Under the pieces are notes generated by a model, which saw nothing but the letters and a program-made list of their open reading frames with translations, was not told the DNA's origin and made no database searches. This document shows positions 31,839 through 40,821 of a stretch of DNA of 42,136 nucleotides, one piece after another; position 1 is the first letter of the stretch, and the number at the start of each line of letters is the position of its first letter. The position numbers and the translations under genes are program-made. This stretch comes from JALHNI01 sp031367405 (lineage in GTDB: Bacteria; Acidobacteriota; Terriglobia; Bryobacterales; Bryobacteraceae), in NCBI GenBank assembly GCA_031367405.1, contig JANLPT010000273.1, positions 1 to 42,136 of the forward strand, given 5' to 3'.

Positions 31839-32066
31839 TTATCTTCCGGTTTGTCGCAAGACCCGCTCACTATCGTTCGCGGCTGGTAGGCACAGCGACT
31901 TCTTCACTCCGGCGAAGAGCCCGGCTAAGGGAGCCGCGAATCCTGGCAAAAGCGGAAGGTGGAGGGTGTGGGCGGCGGCGAGAGTCGTATCGAGAACCCC
32001 TGGCGGCACCCCGACTTCGATCTCTGGCGAATCGGGATAGATGACCACTGCCGTCTGCCTTCTACC
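31839..32066 (-). pseudogene. Uma2-family (PD-(D/E)XK-like) gene, C-terminal remnant
   Basis: The minus-strand frame RQTAVVIYPDSPEIEVGVPP followed by GVLDTT and LPLLPGFAAPLAGLFA matches the C-terminal end of Uma2/DUF820 proteins, where a strand carrying a V.VY-type sequence is followed by L..LLPGF..P...LF. The catalytic core that should precede it is absent or scrambled, and no start codon with a ribosome site is visible. The frame continues beyond LFA for about 23 codons. Uma2 genes are numerous and often broken in such genomes. Confidence 0.5.
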
Positions 32067-32216
32067 GCAATGTCAGGCGCGCCTCAAGGTCGCGATCTTC
32101 GGCAACGACCCGAGGCTTGAGGACGACGGAAACATCGGGCGCGATGCGACTGTGTTTGGCGCGCGACTTGGTCATCACCAGGAGAATTCGTTCGTCCAAC
32201 TCCTGACTGACGCCGG

Positions 32217-34649
32217 TTATTTTTCAATCCGCATGCCGTAGAAGCTGCGGTAGACGAAGAAAAGCGCCACGGCCAGGAACGCCGCCGATAGCGCATTCGT
32301 CAGGCCGGCACCCTGATCGCGGGTGAGGGACACGGCCAGTTCCACGGCGAGCAAACCGAACAGCGTGGTGAACTTGATGATCGGGTTCAATGCCACTGAC
32401 GACGTATCCTTAAACGGATCGCCCACAGTATCGCCGACCACAGTGGCGTCATGCAAGGGGGTGCCTTTCATCTTCAGCTCGGTCTCGACAATCTTCTTCG
32501 CGTTGTCCCATGCGCCGCCCGCGTTAGCCATGAAGATGGCTTGGTAGAGGCCGAAGAGGGCGATGGAAATCAGGTAGCCGATGAAGAAGAAGGGTTCGAC
32601 AAAAGCGAAGGCGAGGGTCGCGAAAAAGACAGTCAGGAAGATGTTGAACATGCCTTTCTGCGCATATTGGGTGCAGATGGCGACCACTTTCTTCGAGTCC
32701 TCCACGGACGCTTTATTGGTGTCTTCGAGCTTGATGTTGGCTTTAATAAACTCCACCGCCCGGTAGGCGCCGGTGGTGACAGCCTGCATCGAAGCCCCGG
32801 TGAACCAGTAGATCACCGCGCCGCCGGCGAGTAGGCCGAGCAGGAAGGGCGGATGCAGAATCGAGAGCTTCTCGATGTTCTGAGTGAGACCATGGGTGAG
32901 ACTGACGACGATCGAGAAGATCATCGTGGTGGCACCGACGACGGCCGTGCCGATCAGCACCGGCTTGGCGGTGGCTTTGAAAGTATTGCCCGCGCCATCG
33001 TTTTCTTCGAGGTTTTCTTTGGCGCGTTCGAAATGCGGTTCGAAGCCAAAGTCTTTCTTGATTTCAGCGGCAATGCCCTTGATTTGTTCGATGGTGGAAA
33101 GCTCGTAGACGGATTGCGCGTTGTCCGTGACGGGGCCGTAGCTATCGACGGCGATCGTCACCGGGCCCATACCCAAAAATCCGAAAGCCACCAGGCCGAA
33201 GGCGAAGATGGCGGGCGCGATCATCAGGCCGCCGAACCCCAGCGTGGAAATGCCGTAGGCGACGCTCATCAGCAGCAGCATGGCCATACCCAGCCAGAAA
33301 GCGGAGAAGTTGCCGGCCACCAGGCCCGAGAGAATGTTCAGCGACGCGCCGCCTTCGCGAGACGACGTCACCACTTCGCGCACGTGCCTCGAATGCACCG
33401 AGGTAAACGCTTTCACCATTTCCGGGATGATGGCCCCGGCGAGCGTGCCGCACGTGATGACGCTTGAAAGCTTCCACCACAACGTGGGATCCTGGCCAAT
33501 ATTCGGAATCATCAAATAGGAGAGAACATAAGTGAGCGCGACCGAGACGCCCGAGGTGAGGAAGACGAGCGAAGTAAGTGGATGCTCGAAATTCATCTTG
33601 GCCACGTTCGCGTATTTAGCCTTGGCGATGGCTTCATTAATAAAATAACTTGCGGCGGAAGCGACCACCATCATGACGCGCATCATAAAGATCCAAACGA
33701 GTAACTGCACTTGCACCATGGGTTCGCGGACGGCGAGGAGAATAAAGCTGATGAGCGCGACGCCGGTGACGCCGTAAGTCTCGAAGCCGTCGGCGGAGGG
33801 TCCCACGGAGTCGCCGGCGTTGTCCCCGACGCAATCGGCGATCACCCCGGGGTTGCGAGCATCGTCTTCCTTGATCTTAAAGACGATTTTCATGAGGTCG
33901 GCACCGATGTCGGCAATCTTGGTAAAGATGCCGCCGGCCACGCGTAGCGCCGCAGCGCCGAGGCTTTCGCCGATGGCAAAGCCAATGAAACAGGGCCCGG
34001 CGTAGTCGCCCGGCACGGCCAGCAGGATAAAGAGCATCAGCAGTAGCTCCACCGAGATCAGCATCATGCCGATGCTCATGCCGGCTTTGAGCGGAATGGC
34101 GTAACAAGGGAAGGCCTTGCCCGTCAGCGCGGCAAAAGCGCAACGCGAGTTAGCGAAAGTATTGACGCGAATGCCGAACCATGCCACGCCGTAACTGCCC
34201 AGAATGCCGACCACCGAAAATAGCAGGATGATACTGACTTTGAAAGCTTCGAATTTGAGCAGAAAGCCAAAGTAGAAAACGATGACGACGGCAATGAACA
34301 GTTCCAGAATCATCAGGAACTTACCCTGCGTTTGGAGATAGGTCTGGCAGGTTTCGTAGATCAGCTCAGAGACTTCGAGCATACTCTTGTGGACGGCCAT
34401 ATTTTTCAATTGGCGGTAAATGACGAGACCGAAGACGAGGCCCAGAACTCCGACGATGCAACCCAGCATAAGCAGCATGCGGCCGCCGGTATCGCCGAAG
34501 AAAACGGCCATGTCGAGATCGGGCAAGATCAGGTTGGCCTCACCCCCGGCGCGTTCTTGCGCCCTGGCCATACCAAGCCCGCCGCCCCCGAGCAACAACG
34601 TCTTCATCAAGCGCGGCAAACGCGGCCACGCAACAAACGAATGATTCAT
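32217..34649 (-). CDS. hppA: Membrane-bound ion-pumping pyrophosphatase
   Basis: An 810-residue polytopic protein that couples pyrophosphate hydrolysis to proton (or sodium) export. About 15 or 16 membrane helices can be traced. The substrate-binding segments are present: GADLMKIVFKIKEDDARNPG, GDNAGDSVGPSADGFETYG and, near the end, MANAGGAWDNAKK with KGTPLHDATVVGDTVGDPFK. The second differs from the more usual GDNVGDCAGMAADLFE, placing it in a divergent branch. The GNFSAFW motif has alanine where potassium-independent enzymes have lysine, which suggests potassium dependence. The first 48 residues add a hydrophobic, signal-like extension. The start at 34649 has a clear ribosome site (CAGGAGCC). 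Confidence 0.93.
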   Translation of the reverse strand: MNHSFVAWPRLPRLMKTLLLGGGGLGMARAQERAGGEANLILPDLDMAVFFGDTGGRMLLMLGCIVGVLGLVFGLVIYRQLKNMAVHKSMLEVSELIYETCQTYLQTQGKFLMILELFIAVVIVFYFGFLLKFEAFKVSIILLFSVVGILGSYGVAWFGIRVNTFANSRCAFAALTGKAFPCYAIPLKAGMSIGMMLISVELLLMLFILLAVPGDYAGPCFIGFAIGESLGAAALRVAGGIFTKIADIGADLMKIVFKIKEDDARNPGVIADCVGDNAGDSVGPSADGFETYGVTGVALISFILLAVREPMVQVQLLVWIFMMRVMMVVASAASYFINEAIAKAKYANVAKMNFEHPLTSLVFLTSGVSVALTYVLSYLMIPNIGQDPTLWWKLSSVITCGTLAGAIIPEMVKAFTSVHSRHVREVVTSSREGGASLNILSGLVAGNFSAFWLGMAMLLLMSVAYGISTLGFGGLMIAPAIFAFGLVAFGFLGMGPVTIAVDSYGPVTDNAQSVYELSTIEQIKGIAAEIKKDFGFEPHFERAKENLEENDGAGNTFKATAKPVLIGTAVVGATTMIFSIVVSLTHGLTQNIEKLSILHPPFLLGLLAGGAVIYWFTGASMQAVTTGAYRAVEFIKANIKLEDTNKASVEDSKKVVAICTQYAQKGMFNIFLTVFFATLAFAFVEPFFFIGYLISIALFGLYQAIFMANAGGAWDNAKKIVETELKMKGTPLHDATVVGDTVGDPFKDTSSVALNPIIKFTTLFGLLAVELAVSLTRDQGAGLTNALSAAFLAVALFFVYRSFYGMRIEK

Positions 34650-34942
34650 GCCTTGGCTCCTGTAAAACTATTCGGGCTCCCCCGTAGAGAGCACCGTATG
34701 ATCTGCTTACTTTATCGCAGGCGCTGGGCCTCAAGCAATTGCCGGCGAGGGATTCTAACTCTGAACCGGAAAGAAGGACTCGATCAGCCCCCCGGCGGCT
34801 GTCACATACTGGCGCGGGAGGCCCTCCGAACTGGATTGGGGGAAAAGAAAATGCACCCATGAACCCATGGCACGTTAAAACCTGGGTCGCAGCGGCAAAG
34901 CCCCCATTTTGGCGAACTCAATTCGCTGGCGGTCAGGCCGCG

Positions 34943-36199
34943 CTATACCCGTTCCGGCACCACATACGGCGCGCGGTACTGGCGCGTCAGCATGGCATCG
35001 GCCTCGTTGTCGCCCACAAACTTCATCGCCGCCGGATCGAACTTGAGTTCCCGGCCGACTCGATACGAGATATTTCCCAAGTGGCAGAAGGCGGTGGAGA
35101 TCGCCGTCTCCTCCACCTCAGCGTGCAAGAGCTTGCGGTCGCGCGCGCGGACGGCGTCGGCGAAGTTGGCGAAGTGGTCAAGGTCTTTGGGGTATTCGGC
35201 GGGCTCGGGCTCAGGCTTCTTGTTGCGGCCGAGCGTGAGGCGATGGCGGCCGTCGGCCATCAGGTGCAGGTGGCCTTTGGTGCCGAAAAAATCCCAGGCC
35301 ATGGGCTCGCCGGTGGGCAGACCGCGCAAGCCGCCGACAATGCTGGAGCCATCGGCAAAGGTCCAGGTGACGTTCTGCGTGTTGGGCGTTTGCCCCTGAT
35401 CCTTCTCACCGAAACGCCCGCCGGTGGAGCGCACCGCGACCGGCAGTTTCTTGTTCATGCCCCAGCGCAGCACGTCGATCATATGGATGCCGTTGTTGCC
35501 TAATTCGCCATTGCCGAAGTCCCAGAACCAATGCCAGTTGTAGTGGACCAGGTTCGCGTGATAGGGCTGCATCGGCGCGGGGCCAAGCCAGAGGTCCCAA
35601 TTGAGATTGGCAGGCGGCGGCACAAAGGGCTTGAAGCCGATGGAGTCGCGATTGCCCGGGAAGGTGAAGTTGCCCTGGTAGATGTCGCCGATGGTGCCGG
35701 CATGCAGCAAGTGGACGGCGGCGCGAAAGCGGCCCCACCAACGCCGCTGGGTGCCGCCGGCGGCAATGCGATTGTACTTGCGCGCCGTCTCAACGAGCTT
35801 GATGCCTTCAAAAATATTATGGGAGACGGGTTTCTCAACGTAAACATCTTTGCCCGCTTGCATCGCCCAGATCGCGGTCAGTGAGTGCCAATGATTGGTG
35901 GTGGCAATCGTCACCGCATCAATAGACTTGTTATCGAAAACGCGCCGCATGTCAGTCTCAATAATCGGCCGCTTGCCGGTCTGCTGAAAGATCATTTGCG
36001 ACGCGGCTTCGGCGCGAGCGCCATCCACTTCGACGAGGGCGGCGATCTCGAGATTTGGCACAGGCAGCATTTCTTTGATGTGCGCCGTGCCCCGGCCTCC
36101 GACGCCCACAATGGCGACCCGCAAGCGGTCGTTGGCTTGCGCCCAGGTCTGTTGAGCGGTGGCGGCGGCGAGCAGGAAATGGCGGCGTTCAAGAGTCAC
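34943..36199 (-). CDS. Exported Gfo/Idh/MocA-family oxidoreductase
   Basis: A 418-residue NAD(P)-dependent sugar oxidoreductase-like protein. A short export leader (MTLERRHFLLAAATAQQTWA) precedes the Rossmann domain: LRVAIVGVGGRGTAHIKEML (dinucleotide loop) and the family motif DVYVEKPVSHN, whose EKP lysine is catalytic. The C-terminal half has GELGNNGIHMIDVLRWG and the aromatic WHWFWDFGNGELG typical of the exported acidobacterial and planctomycete versions. The substrate is unknown, probably a sugar or glycosyl residue; some relatives act as glycosidases with bound NAD. It lies downstream of the S9 peptidase gene with a gap of 429 bases, so may be transcribed independently. Confidence 0.88.
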   Translation of the reverse strand: MTLERRHFLLAAATAQQTWAQANDRLRVAIVGVGGRGTAHIKEMLPVPNLEIAALVEVDGARAEAASQMIFQQTGKRPIIETDMRRVFDNKSIDAVTIATTNHWHSLTAIWAMQAGKDVYVEKPVSHNIFEGIKLVETARKYNRIAAGGTQRRWWGRFRAAVHLLHAGTIGDIYQGNFTFPGNRDSIGFKPFVPPPANLNWDLWLGPAPMQPYHANLVHYNWHWFWDFGNGELGNNGIHMIDVLRWGMNKKLPVAVRSTGGRFGEKDQGQTPNTQNVTWTFADGSSIVGGLRGLPTGEPMAWDFFGTKGHLHLMADGRHRLTLGRNKKPEPEPAEYPKDLDHFANFADAVRARDRKLLHAEVEETAISTAFCHLGNISYRVGRELKFDPAAMKFVGDNEADAMLTRQYRAPYVVPERV

Positions 36200-36628
36200 A
36201 TAGGCATTCTAGCGCTCCTGTGAAGTTCCGGAATCATCGACAGGGCGACATACGTGGTTCATCTGGCGGGCGTATCTGGCGGAGTTCACGCCGCGGTTGT
36301 TCCGGTAGCCGCCCGCTGGCTTCCCTAGCTGCGCCTTTGGCGGCGAATGGCCGTCACGGCGAGTTCGGGCGAAGCTGGTCTGGGTGCCGCCGGTGCCGCC
36401 ACGAAATACAACGGCAACTTGCTGGTTAATGGCCGGAACGAACCACGGCCCTGAGCAATGGCGATCTCGCAGAGCCTGAAGCCGGGCATGCCAAAGGGGA
36501 GCTAGACTCAATGATATCGAAAGTCGTCTCGCCCCACCGAACTTTGGTTTCCCGGCGTCGTCGCCGAAGTGGACGCCGTCTGCCCGCGGACTCGCCGTGC
36601 GGAATAAACGACGAATGGCTGCGGCGCT
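36200..36628. other. Intergenic region without recognisable genes
   Basis: About 430 bases between the S9 peptidase stop and the oxidoreductase start. Frames in both directions are arginine-, glycine- or alanine-rich and end quickly; none looks like a known protein. A plus-strand frame from 36349 reads MAVTASSGEAGLGAAGAATK but has no clear ribosome site. It may be decayed sequence. Confidence 0.4.
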
Positions 36629-38641
36629 CTAGCGCGGGAAATGCGACTCGTGCCAGCGGATTGACCGCTGGGTCCAGTCGACTACGTGCTTGGACTCGCG
36701 GATACCGTGGCCTTCGCGGGGATAGCGCACGAAGATCGTCTCCACGCCTACATCCTTAAGTGCCACGTAGAATTGCTCGGCCTCCGATAACGGCACGTCG
36801 TTGTCGTTTTCTCCGTGCACCAGCATGGTGGGGGTGGCCACTTTGCCCACGTGCTTTAATGACGAACGCTCCCAGAGGACGTCCATCAGATTGCCTTGAT
36901 GCGGAAAGGTGCCAAAAGTCATTTGCTCGTATTGATTGTAGTAAGTGGTGTAGTTATAACTGACTAAGTTGATGATGGCCGCAGTGGGGATGGAGCTTTT
37001 GAAGATGCGCGATTGCGTGATGAGCCACGAACTGAGCTGACCGCCATAACTGACTCCTTCGACGCCCAGGCGATCGCGGTCAATCCACAAATTACGGCGG
37101 ATGGCGGCGCTGACGCCGTAAAGGACGTCCTGCCCTTCATTGCCGTTCTGGTCCCCGAAGACTCCGTCGGCAAAGGCTTGGCCATAACCCGTTGACCCGC
37201 GGAAGTTCACCATCAAAGTCGCCCAGCCCTTCGCGGCATAGACCTGGTTCTTGAAGTTGAAGGCCGGCCCTTGCTGCCCGTGCGGACCGCCGTGAATGAC
37301 GACGATCATCGGGTGTTTGGACGTGGCCGTCATGCCCAGCGGCTTGGTGAGAAACGCCTCCACCTGCCATTTATTATCATTGCTGACGTAAGTAAACGCC
37401 TCCACCGGAGCAAGCTCCACGCCACGCAGTAAGTCAGCATTTAAGTTAGTCAGCTTACGGGCGGGGCCAGTAAGCGTCTGTAAGTAAAGCTGCGGCGCGT
37501 CTTGCGGGGTTGACTGGGCATAGGCAATCATACCGCCGCGTCCTACTGAGAAGGCTCCGACGCTCGACAATCCCGCGACGATTAACTCTGGCTTGCCACC
37601 CAAGGCGGGCTGCCGGTAGAGGTGAACGTTACCCCTTTCCTGTAGGGTGAAATAGACAAAATCGCCCGCCGGCGACCAGACAGGGGGGCCTTGGCGGTTG
37701 TCCATTGTGACGAACTCACGCCGGTTTTGGCCGTCGGCGGCGATCGTCCAAATGTGCGTATCTTCCATGGTGGTTTCAAGGTCAGTCAAGCCACGTTTGC
37801 AGCCTTGATAGACGATGGTGCGGCCATCGGGCGACCAGGTGGGCCGGTACTCGATATTCTCGGTGGCGGTGAGACGGCGAATGGACTTACCGGCGACTTT
37901 GAGGGCGAATAAGTCGTAATTGAAGAATTGATCCGCATCGGGTTCACGATTGGAGGCGAAGAGGATCTCGTCGCCTTTGGGTGACCAATCGACGGAGTGC
38001 TCATAGAAGTTACCGGAAGTGAGGGGAGTGACGGTGGCCGTGCCGGGGCCCGTGCCTAAGTCAGCTAAAAAGAGGTGCAGGCGCTTGTTGTCATTGAGCC
38101 GCGAATTGCCTTCGCCGGCATCGGGCTTATAGAGGTAGCGGGTGATGACGATGGGGTCGCCGTCCATGTCCTTGGTTTCGGGCCCGGAGGTGGCGTCGAC
38201 GAAGACGATTTGTTTACCGTCGGGTGACCAATCGAAGGTCTTACCGGTGGAGGGTAGGGGCGCGTTGGTGCCGCCTAGTTTGGCGATGAAGCGCTTGGCG
38301 GTGCCGTCGGCATTGGCGACGATGAGGCCGGATTGCTCGCCCAACTTACCGCTATAGGCGATGCGCGTGCCATCGGGTGACCAGAGGGGAGAGCTGGAGC
38401 TCTCCTGACCGGTGGAGAAGGGAACGGTAGTGGCTACGGTGCTGGCACCTTCCAGGGTCAGCACGAAGAGCTGTGAGTAGGGCCGGCGGGGGCCGTCCTG
38501 ATTGGTTACGGTGTAGGCGATGCGCCGGCCATCGGGTGAGAGCGCGACGTCGCCGACCGCCCGCAAGCGTAAAAAGTCTGGCGGCGTGAGGCCAGCGGCG
38601 GCGAGGTAAACCGGAGCCAGTAGGAAGAGGAAGTGACGCAT
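36629..38641 (-). CDS. Exported S9-family prolyl oligopeptidase-like peptidase
   Basis: A 670-residue serine peptidase of the dipeptidyl/acylaminoacyl-peptidase group. The ATG at 38641 yields a signal peptide (MRHFLFLLAPVYLAAAGLTP); in-frame ATGs at 38650 and 38653 cannot be excluded. The first 390 residues form a beta-propeller with repeated WSPDG motifs (LSPDGRRIAYT, WSPDGTRIAYSG, WSPDGKQIVFVD, WSPKGDEILFAS, WSPDGRTIVYQG). The alpha/beta-hydrolase domain carries the catalytic triad: Ser at about 531 in GVSYGGQLSSW, Asp at about 615 in HGENDNDVPLSEAEQFY, and His at about 645 in YPREGHGIRE. It probably trims peptides in the periplasm. Confidence 0.92.
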   Translation of the reverse strand: MRHFLFLLAPVYLAAAGLTPPDFLRLRAVGDVALSPDGRRIAYTVTNQDGPRRPYSQLFVLTLEGASTVATTVPFSTGQESSSSPLWSPDGTRIAYSGKLGEQSGLIVANADGTAKRFIAKLGGTNAPLPSTGKTFDWSPDGKQIVFVDATSGPETKDMDGDPIVITRYLYKPDAGEGNSRLNDNKRLHLFLADLGTGPGTATVTPLTSGNFYEHSVDWSPKGDEILFASNREPDADQFFNYDLFALKVAGKSIRRLTATENIEYRPTWSPDGRTIVYQGCKRGLTDLETTMEDTHIWTIAADGQNRREFVTMDNRQGPPVWSPAGDFVYFTLQERGNVHLYRQPALGGKPELIVAGLSSVGAFSVGRGGMIAYAQSTPQDAPQLYLQTLTGPARKLTNLNADLLRGVELAPVEAFTYVSNDNKWQVEAFLTKPLGMTATSKHPMIVVIHGGPHGQQGPAFNFKNQVYAAKGWATLMVNFRGSTGYGQAFADGVFGDQNGNEGQDVLYGVSAAIRRNLWIDRDRLGVEGVSYGGQLSSWLITQSRIFKSSIPTAAIINLVSYNYTTYYNQYEQMTFGTFPHQGNLMDVLWERSSLKHVGKVATPTMLVHGENDNDVPLSEAEQFYVALKDVGVETIFVRYPREGHGIRESKHVVDWTQRSIRWHESHFPR

Positions 38642-39164
38642 GCTTAGCATCATCGCAGATGATGGCGGTAACGCTAAAGTGCAAAGGATGACCACATTAC
38701 TCCGGTCGCGAGTAATAAGCGACCCAGCGCAAAGCCGCCATAAGAAGCAGGTTCTGGCCGTGAGTCGTGTTACGAGCACATCCTGTGCCCTCGCTAGCGG
38801 ACGCGGTTTGTCTGGCGGCGCTGGCGGCTAGCGAAGCCAGATCCGTTACGCCCGCGCCCAGCTCGAAATCTACTGGTTACTCGATCTGAACGCTCGCACG
38901 CTCGAAGTGTTTAGCGAGCCGCGCGGCGACGACTATACGCATCGGCAGCTTCTCACCGAACAGGACTGCGTCACTCTGGTGCTCGCCGGCCAGACCGTGG
39001 CATCGATCGCGGTCGTCGATTTCCTGCCGCCTGCGGGATAGTGCTGGCCGGTTGGGTGTGGCAGGTGGGGTCTGGTTCATGGGTACACTCCGTGTTAGAG
39101 GCAGAACCTGCGAGACGATTCGCCCCATGGTCAGGCCTCGACGCCTAAGGAAATAGCAATTTCG
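38642..39164. other. Region of hairpins and a Uma2 remnant upstream of nadB
   Basis: Next to the S9 start lies CATCAT-cgcag-ATGATG (38648-38664). Then ATTACTC and GAGTAAT (38696-38702 and 38710-38716) form a symmetric pair. CGCTAGC and GCTAGCG (38792-38798 and 38827-38833) form a third, abutting the Uma2 remnant at 38832-39041. The 123 bases between that remnant and nadB should hold the nadB promoter. Confidence 0.5.
38832..39041 (+). pseudogene. Uma2-family gene, C-terminal remnant
   Basis: The frame beginning at 38832 reads RSQIRYARAQLEIYWLLDLN, then ARTLEVFSEPRGDDYTHRQL and SIAVVDFLPPAG before a TAG stop at 39039. This matches the last third of Uma2-family (DUF820) proteins, where a helix with Y..A....YW(L/I)(V/L)D is followed by a strand, EP....Y and a closing valine-rich strand ending in a proline. 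The part with the active-site aspartate and lysine is missing; the frame is closed just upstream by TAG at 38829, which lies inside a 7-bp inverted repeat. No start codon. Confidence 0.68.
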
Positions 39165-40721
39165 ATGTCTTTGCATTGTGATTTTTTGATCGTGGGGGCG
39201 GGCGTAGCCGGGCTGCGGGCCGCGATTGAATTGGCTCCGCATGGCAAGGTGCTGGTGCTCACCAAAGATTCGTTGAAGGAATCGTCATCGGAGTATGCGC
39301 AGGGCGGCATTGCTGCGGCGCTGGCCGCCGATGACCAAACCGAATTGCACGAGCAGGACACCATCGCCGCCGGCGACGGCTTGTGCGACGTGGCCGCCGT
39401 GCGGACCCTGGTTACCGAAGGCCCCGCCGCCATTGAGGAACTGATCAAGTGGGGTGCCGGTTTTGATCGCGATGGGGCCGAACTGCTCTTTGCTCGCGAA
39501 GGCGCGCACTCGCGCAGCCGCATTCTGCATGCCCAGGGTGACTCCACCGGGCGTGAGTTGGCGCGGACGCTTTACTGGAAAGCGGCCACCTTCCCTAACG
39601 TCGAATTCAAACGCTTTGCGGCCATGACCGATCTGCTGGTCGATAACAGCGGGGCGGTGGGCGGGGCCGTGGTGTTCGATCCGCGGGCGCAGGAATCGAT
39701 TGCCGTTTACGCGCGCGGCGTCTTGCTGGCCACCGGTGGGTTGGGGCGCGTGTTTTCCGACACCACCAACCCCGATGTGGCCACCGGCGATGGGGTGGCG
39801 ACGGCCTTTCGCGCCGGGGCCGACATTGCCGACATCGAGTTTGTGCAGTTTCACCCGACGGCGTTGAGCTTGCCGGGCGCGCCGCGCTTTCTGCTATCGG
39901 AGGCCTTGCGCGGCGAAGGCGCGTTTCTGCGGAACTCGAAGGGCGAGCGCTTCATGAATCGCTACCACCCGCTAGGCGACCTGGCGCCGCGCGATGTGGT
40001 GGCGCGGGCGATTGTGATGGAGATGCGGGCGACGCCGGGGATCGTCTATCTCGACCTGACGCATTTGGGTAGCGACCACATTCGCGTGCGCTTCCCGCGA
40101 ATTTATGAGACCTGCCTGCTGTTCGGCATCGATCTGGGGAAGCAGCAAGCACCGGTGCATCCCGCCGCGCACTATGCGATGGGCGGCGTGCTGACTGACT
40201 TGCATGGGCAGACTTCGCTCGAACGGCTCTTTGCGGCCGGTGAAGCGGCTTGCACCGGCGTCCACGGTGCCAATCGCCTCGCCAGTAACTCGTTGCTGGA
40301 GGGGGTGGTGTTCGGCGAGCGCGTCGGCAGGACGATGGCTTCGTTGAGTGCCCGGCCGGGTGCCGTCGAAATTGAGCTGCCCGAGAATCGTTTCCCGCAA
40401 ATTTCGCAAGTGGAATTGCGCAAGCTCGCCTGGGAGCATTGCGGCATCGTGCGCGATGGCGCGGGCTTGCAGGAAGCGGTGGAGACATTGGCCAATTTGC
40501 CACATGCCTCACGCACCAATCTTTCGCGGCTGGACTTCGACACGCGCAGCATCGACGAGGTGCTGCGCATTCTCGCCACCTGCGCGATGGCCCGCGAGGA
40601 GAGCCGCGGCGGCCATTTCCGGACGGACTTCCCCTTGAAGGATGACGTCCGCTTCCGGGCCCACTCGGTGATCGCCCGCCATCGCGACGTGCGGTTCGTC
40701 CAGCAGATTAATTCCGTCTAG
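39165..40721 (+). CDS. nadB: L-aspartate oxidase
   Basis: A 518-residue flavoprotein that oxidises L-aspartate to iminoaspartate, the first step of de novo NAD synthesis in many bacteria. The FAD-binding motif is DFLIVGAGVAGLRAAIEL, followed by SSSEYAQGGIAAAL, HSRSRILHAQGDSTGREL, GVLLATGGLGRVF and the substrate-site region FVQFHPTALSLPGAPRFLL and SEALRGEGAFL. The late motif AAHYAMGGVLTDLHGQT is typical of the fumarate-reductase/aspartate-oxidase superfamily; lack of a membrane partner, the lengths of the loops and EALRGEGA favour NadB. AAGGAAA lies upstream of the ATG at 39165. nadA and nadC are not in the window. Confidence 0.93.
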   Translation: MSLHCDFLIVGAGVAGLRAAIELAPHGKVLVLTKDSLKESSSEYAQGGIAAALAADDQTELHEQDTIAAGDGLCDVAAVRTLVTEGPAAIEELIKWGAGFDRDGAELLFAREGAHSRSRILHAQGDSTGRELARTLYWKAATFPNVEFKRFAAMTDLLVDNSGAVGGAVVFDPRAQESIAVYARGVLLATGGLGRVFSDTTNPDVATGDGVATAFRAGADIADIEFVQFHPTALSLPGAPRFLLSEALRGEGAFLRNSKGERFMNRYHPLGDLAPRDVVARAIVMEMRATPGIVYLDLTHLGSDHIRVRFPRIYETCLLFGIDLGKQQAPVHPAAHYAMGGVLTDLHGQTSLERLFAAGEAACTGVHGANRLASNSLLEGVVFGERVGRTMASLSARPGAVEIELPENRFPQISQVELRKLAWEHCGIVRDGAGLQEAVETLANLPHASRTNLSRLDFDTRSIDEVLRILATCAMAREESRGGHFRTDFPLKDDVRFRAHSVIARHRDVRFVQQINSV

Positions 40722-40743
40722 GCCCGCGCTCGGGCTATTTTTG
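40720..40743 (+). terminator. Rho-independent terminator after nadB
   Basis: GCCCG (40722-40726) pairs with CGGGC (40731-40735) with a 4-base loop, extended by a G-T pair, and is followed by TATTTTTG. It begins at the last base of the nadB stop codon and ends transcription before the receptor promoter. Confidence 0.75.
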
Positions 40744-40758
40744 TATTGGATTTACCGT

Positions 40759-40787
40759 TTGACAACGGGAATCTGTCTTGATAGGCT
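40759..40787 (+). promoter_or_regulatory. Sigma-70-like promoter of the TonB receptor gene
   Basis: A perfect -35 box TTGACA at 40759-40764 is followed after 17 bases by TAGGCT at 40782-40787 as a partial -10 box. The start site would be near 40794, some 28 bases upstream of the gene, whose ribosome site GGAGA (40809) is 9 bases before the ATG. Confidence 0.55.
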
Positions 40788-40821
40788 TCTCCGGTCACCC
40801 TTCAAACTGGAGATCGTCATC

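Larger units (their letters stand above)
31757..32216. other. Intergenic region with remnants between receptor pseudogene and hppA
   Basis: It holds the second copy of a 39-bp dispersed sequence (31780-31818), the tail of a Uma2-type gene on the minus strand (31839-32066, separate entry), and next to hppA a 45-codon minus-strand frame at 32062-32199 which begins TTG after an AGGAG and encodes RIAPDVSVVLKPRVVAED. That frame could be a further fragment of the same Uma2 gene or a chance frame; I do not call it as a gene. Confidence 0.5.

Noticed and set aside
36209..36511. 100-codon minus-strand frame between S9 peptidase and oxidoreductase
   Set aside because: Arg/Gln/Gly-rich with no signature, probably chance in GC-rich DNA.
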